Shown in pieces: positions 6,500-8,350 of a DNA stretch of 8,350 nucleotides. Made by a program: the position numbers and the translations under genes. Within the stretch, counting starts at the first letter, position 1; each line of letters opens with the position of its first letter. The notes below the pieces were generated by a model. The model ran no database searches, was not told where the DNA came from, and saw only the letters and a program-made list of their open reading frames with translations. The DNA comes from Actinomycetota bacterium (GTDB taxonomy: Bacteria > Actinomycetota > Acidimicrobiia > IMCC26256 > PALSA-610), in NCBI GenBank assembly GCA_005779345.1, contig SXJQ01000218.1, forward strand, positions 1-8,350, read 5' to 3'.

Positions 6500-7078
6500 T
6501 CAGTGCGCGTCCGCGATCGCCTCGCCGAGCGGCGTGAGGCGATATCCGACCTCGAGACTCTCTGTGAGCCCGAGCCGTTTGAGCTTGCGGACGTCCTCCT
6601 TGAACTCCGGTCGCGGTCGCGCGACGACCGCCGCGAGTTCTGTCGAGACGGTTCCGGGGAAATCGCCGATCAGTGTGAGCACCCGACGGGTCCACGGGCC
6701 GTGCTCCGCGCGGGCGTCCATGCGGTCGAGCTTGACGAGGGTCGCGGCGATCGTCTCGGCGTCGACGGGCCGCGGCGGGCTCTCGCGCGCGTCGTCGACG
6801 ACGTGGAACTCGATGCGGTGCAGCAGCGTGTCGTCGTCGATCGGACCCGAATGCGCGGCGCGTACCCGAACTCCGTCGGCGTTCGGCGCTCCGCTGCGGC
6901 GCGCGTCGTCGGTGGTGATCGCCGCGAAGGGCACGAGCTCGATCGTGTCGACCTCGACGAACACCGAACCGACCCGGTACCGGCCGCCGACCTTGACGTG
7001 AGGACGTTGCCACCGTCGGTACGTGACCGAGATCGAGCCGTCGGCCACGCCCGCATGGGCATCCACCGTGAACAGCAC
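6500..7078 (-). CDS. ASCH/PUA-like domain protein with C-terminal winged helix, probable regulator
   Basis: The 192-aa product has two parts. Residues 1-95 resemble an ASCH (PUA-like) fold, judged from ISVTYRRWQRPHVKVGGRYR (16-35) and the following beta-rich segment; such domains often bind RNA or modified bases. Residues 128-192 look like a winged helix: PWTRRVLTLIGDFPG, then STELAAVV, then a basic helix EFKEDVRKLKRLGL, then the wing and LTPLGEAI. The combination suggests a nucleic-acid-binding regulator, possibly of the exporter just downstream. The start is GTG 7078, chosen because TAGCGT lies exactly six nt upstream and no Shine-Dalgarno exists. The 67-bp repeat copy begins 42 bp upstream of the start. 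ASCH assignment is moderate; the winged helix is inferred from pattern only. Confidence 0.82.
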   Translation of the reverse strand: MLFTVDAHAGVADGSISVTYRRWQRPHVKVGGRYRVGSVFVEVDTIELVPFAAITTDDARRSGAPNADGVRVRAAHSGPIDDDTLLHRIEFHVVDDARESPPRPVDAETIAATLVKLDRMDARAEHGPWTRRVLTLIGDFPGTVSTELAAVVARPRPEFKEDVRKLKRLGLTESLEVGYRLTPLGEAIADAH

Positions 7079-7084
7079 CCCCGC

Positions 7085-7090
7085 ACGCTA
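7085..7090 (-). promoter_or_regulatory. Putative -10 of the ASCH/MFS operon (leaderless)
   Basis: The minus strand reads TAGCGT (TANNNT), six nt and then GTG at 7078, the same geometry as at 4725-4737. No -35 match is seen at the usual distance. Confidence 0.5.
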
Positions 7091-7120
7091 TCCGTACGCG
7101 CCATTCTCCCCGCCCGACGC

Positions 7121-7187
7121 GTTCTGACTGGATCTCGTGCGCAAAACGATGAGCTGCAGGCCGCAAAACGCGCCGACGCGGTCCGCG
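7121..7187. repeat. 67-bp intergenic repeat, copy 1
   Basis: This matches 8245-8311 in direct orientation with five mismatches over 67 bp, and 7132-7176 is identical to 8256-8300. Weaker similarity (CTCCCCGCCCG) continues to about 7106. It contains CGCAAAACG at 7140-7148 and 7162-7170, 22 bp apart, with CTGCAG between them at 7154-7159. It lies between the end of the dioxygenase gene and the start of the ASCH gene. Confidence 0.95.
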
Positions 7188-7195
7188 ACGCTCGG

Positions 7196-8176
7196 TCAGC
7201 GGGCTGCCGGCTCGATTCCGAGGAAGCCCGCGCCGTCGGGTGCGTTGCGATGCAGCGTCAACCAGAGGCGGAGGAGATGCCGGCGACGCTCCGGTTCGGG
7301 ATGGTCGTCGTAGGCGGTTCGGCCGTGGAAGATCGATGCGTTGGCGAGCCACTGGACGTCGCCCGGGGCGAAGTCCATGTCGAGGCGGAGCTCATGGCAG
7401 AGCGCGTCGAGCAGGTCGAGGAACTCGACGCGGTGATCGGTGAGGCGCGGGACCGCTGCGTGTCGCTGTGCCTGATCGATGTAGAAGCGCAGGTAGAACG
7501 TGAAGAGGCGGTCACCGAAGGCGTTGCCGATCGAGGTCTCGAACCAACCCTTGCTGCCGGGCGCATGTTGCTCGTAGAGGTCGAACGCGAAGGGCTCGAA
7601 CCAGAGCGCAGCGAGGTCGGGGCGACGCTCGCGCATGGCGTTGTACACGGCCCAGGAGCTGACGATCGACGACGCGCCGCCGTGCGCAGCCGGTTGGAGG
7701 CATAACAGACCGACCACGTCGGATCCGTCGGTGTGGAACGGCTGCGCGGCCCGCGTCTTGTAGAGCCGAACTCCAGGGTCGGCGGGGTCGGCACCGGTGT
7801 CGCGTACGTGGCCGAGCAGGTCGCCGTCGGTGTTCTGCGAGACGGGGACACCGAGGTGGAGGCCGAGACCGAAGAACAGCAGCTCGACATGGACGGCGTC
7901 GAGCAGGTCGACCGGCAACCCGCGCACCAGGAGGAAGCCGCGGCCAGAGGCGAGCTCGTCGGCCCACGCGGCGATCGTCGGCGCGAACGTGGGGAGCTCG
8001 AAGTCGGCGCGCGACATCGTGTCGAGCGTGACACCCGCGGCGCGGGCGGTGCGGACCGCGGCCACGAGTTCGGCGACGGCCGCCGCGTCGAGCACGTGGG
8101 TCCAGTCGGTCGACGCGCGCATCGTCGCGCCGGTCCAGGCCTGCGGCCCGTGGAAGGGTCCGGGGAGATCGCTCAC
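7196..8176 (-). CDS. TauD/TfdA-family Fe(II)/2-oxoglutarate-dependent dioxygenase
   Basis: Enzymes of this family use Fe(II), oxygen and 2-oxoglutarate to hydroxylate or cleave small molecules in the cytoplasm. The 326-aa product has FLLVRGLPVD (81-90) leading into the jelly-roll core, the iron motif H148-T-D150 in AAQPFHTDGSD, and the distal His284 in SIFHGRTAYDD, followed by Arg299 and Arg303 near the expected 2-oxoglutarate-binding position. Length is near the family norm. The substrate cannot be read from sequence; it need not be taurine. The frame is open upstream to an ATG at 8290, but that extension is translated repeat DNA. GTG 8176 is chosen because the hexamer TACGAA ends six nt before it and the product starts VSDLPGPFHGPQAW. 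The gene is bracketed by two direct copies of the 67-bp repeat. Confidence 0.92.
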   Translation of the reverse strand: MSDLPGPFHGPQAWTGATMRASTDWTHVLDAAAVAELVAAVRTARAAGVTLDTMSRADFELPTFAPTIAAWADELASGRGFLLVRGLPVDLLDAVHVELLFFGLGLHLGVPVSQNTDGDLLGHVRDTGADPADPGVRLYKTRAAQPFHTDGSDVVGLLCLQPAAHGGASSIVSSWAVYNAMRERRPDLAALWFEPFAFDLYEQHAPGSKGWFETSIGNAFGDRLFTFYLRFYIDQAQRHAAVPRLTDHRVEFLDLLDALCHELRLDMDFAPGDVQWLANASIFHGRTAYDDHPEPERRRHLLRLWLTLHRNAPDGAGFLGIEPAAR

Positions 8177-8182
8177 GGTGCG

Positions 8183-8188
8183 TTCGTA
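8183..8188 (-). promoter_or_regulatory. Putative -10 of the dioxygenase gene (leaderless)
   Basis: The minus strand reads TACGAA, six nt and then GTG at 8176. The last base departs from TANNNT, but the spacing equals that of the other leaderless candidates. The call is weaker for that reason. Confidence 0.35.
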
Positions 8189-8244
8189 TCCCCGATCACG
8201 ACCCGCCGTCCAGATCACCACACTCCCTCCCCGCCCGTCCGCGC

Positions 8245-8311
8245 GTTCTGACGGCATCTCGTGCGCAAAACGATGAGCTGCAGGCCGCAAAACGCGCCGA
8301 GCGGGTCCGCG
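8245..8311. repeat. 67-bp intergenic repeat, copy 2
   Basis: This is the direct counterpart of 7121-7187. The CGCAAAACG boxes are at 8264-8272 and 8286-8294, again 22 bp apart. It lies 68 bp upstream of the dioxygenase start and 26 bp before a possible rightward promoter. Read in one minus-strand frame it gives RPAAHRFAHE, which could be mistaken for a protein N-terminus. Confidence 0.95.
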
Positions 8312-8337
8312 TCGGAGAGTCGAGCGCCGCGAGGTGC

Positions 8338-8343
8338 TAGCGT
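8338..8343 (+). promoter_or_regulatory. Possible extended -10 for a rightward gene beyond the window
   Basis: TGCTAGCGT contains TAGCGT with an upstream TG, the extended -10 form. Six nt later the window ends on a single A, which would fit an ATG leaderless start at 8350. It cannot be confirmed without the next bases. Confidence 0.25.
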
Positions 8344-8350
8344 TCGTCGA

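Noticed and set aside
6482..7705. A 407-codon plus-strand open frame
   Set aside because: It crosses three well-supported minus-strand genes and a repeat in antisense, with charged low-complexity composition typical of shadows.
8177..8290. A 38-residue N-terminal extension of the dioxygenase
   Set aside because: It is largely translated repeat copy 2; the same peptide pattern appears out of context at copy 1.
7121..8311. Integron attC sites or a MITE/insertion sequence around the dioxygenase gene
   Set aside because: The repeats lack GTTRRRY/RYYYAAC core sites, have no terminal inverted repeats, and no target duplication or transposase is visible.

Overview
The window is high-GC DNA (roughly 70% by eye) from an actinobacterium-like genome. 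Supporting signs are the strong G/C bias at third codon positions, a NamH-type muramic acid hydroxylase, a Thr/Pro linker in a membrane acyltransferase, and several genes with a TANNNT -10 hexamer only 6-8 nt before the start codon, as in leaderless actinobacterial transcripts. A lineage such as Acidimicrobiia is plausible, but this is inference. High GC leaves long open frames on every strand, so most long open frames here are shadows.

Layout: (1) 1-794, minus strand: the 5' part of a leucyl aminopeptidase (pepA), cut by the window edge. (2) 874-2910, plus strand, divergent from pepA: an OafA-like acyltransferase-3 membrane protein with a C-terminal SGNH domain; the family's catalytic His is Pro. 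(3) 2938-4467, minus, convergent with the acyltransferase: a metallo-beta-lactamase-fold plus Rieske protein matching NamH, the UDP-MurNAc hydroxylase. (4) 4468-4736: namH promoter region, a four-unit 17-bp tandem array, tRNA-Pro(UGG) with encoded CCA, and a short leader. (5) 4737-4976, plus: a 79-aa single-span membrane protein of unknown function, overlapping the 3' end of the next gene by 19 bp. (6) 4958-7078, minus: a likely two-gene operon of an ASCH-like/winged-helix protein followed 6 bp later by a 14-helix DHA2-type MFS exporter. (7) 7196-8176, minus: a TauD/TfdA-family Fe(II)/2-oxoglutarate dioxygenase.

The most unusual non-coding signal is a 67-bp direct repeat (45 bp of it identical) present on both sides of the dioxygenase gene, at 7121-7187 and 8245-8311. 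Each copy lies a short distance upstream of a minus-strand, probably leaderless gene and contains two CGCAAAACG boxes exactly 22 bp apart. Two convergent genes (acyltransferase and namH) suggest cell-envelope modification, and the ASCH/MFS pair suggests regulated export. No stretch over 300 bases lacks a gene or RNA. No CRISPR array, insertion sequence, rRNA or convincing intrinsic terminator was seen. I did not identify a complete undescribed system; the repeat element and the altered acyltransferase active site are the best leads.
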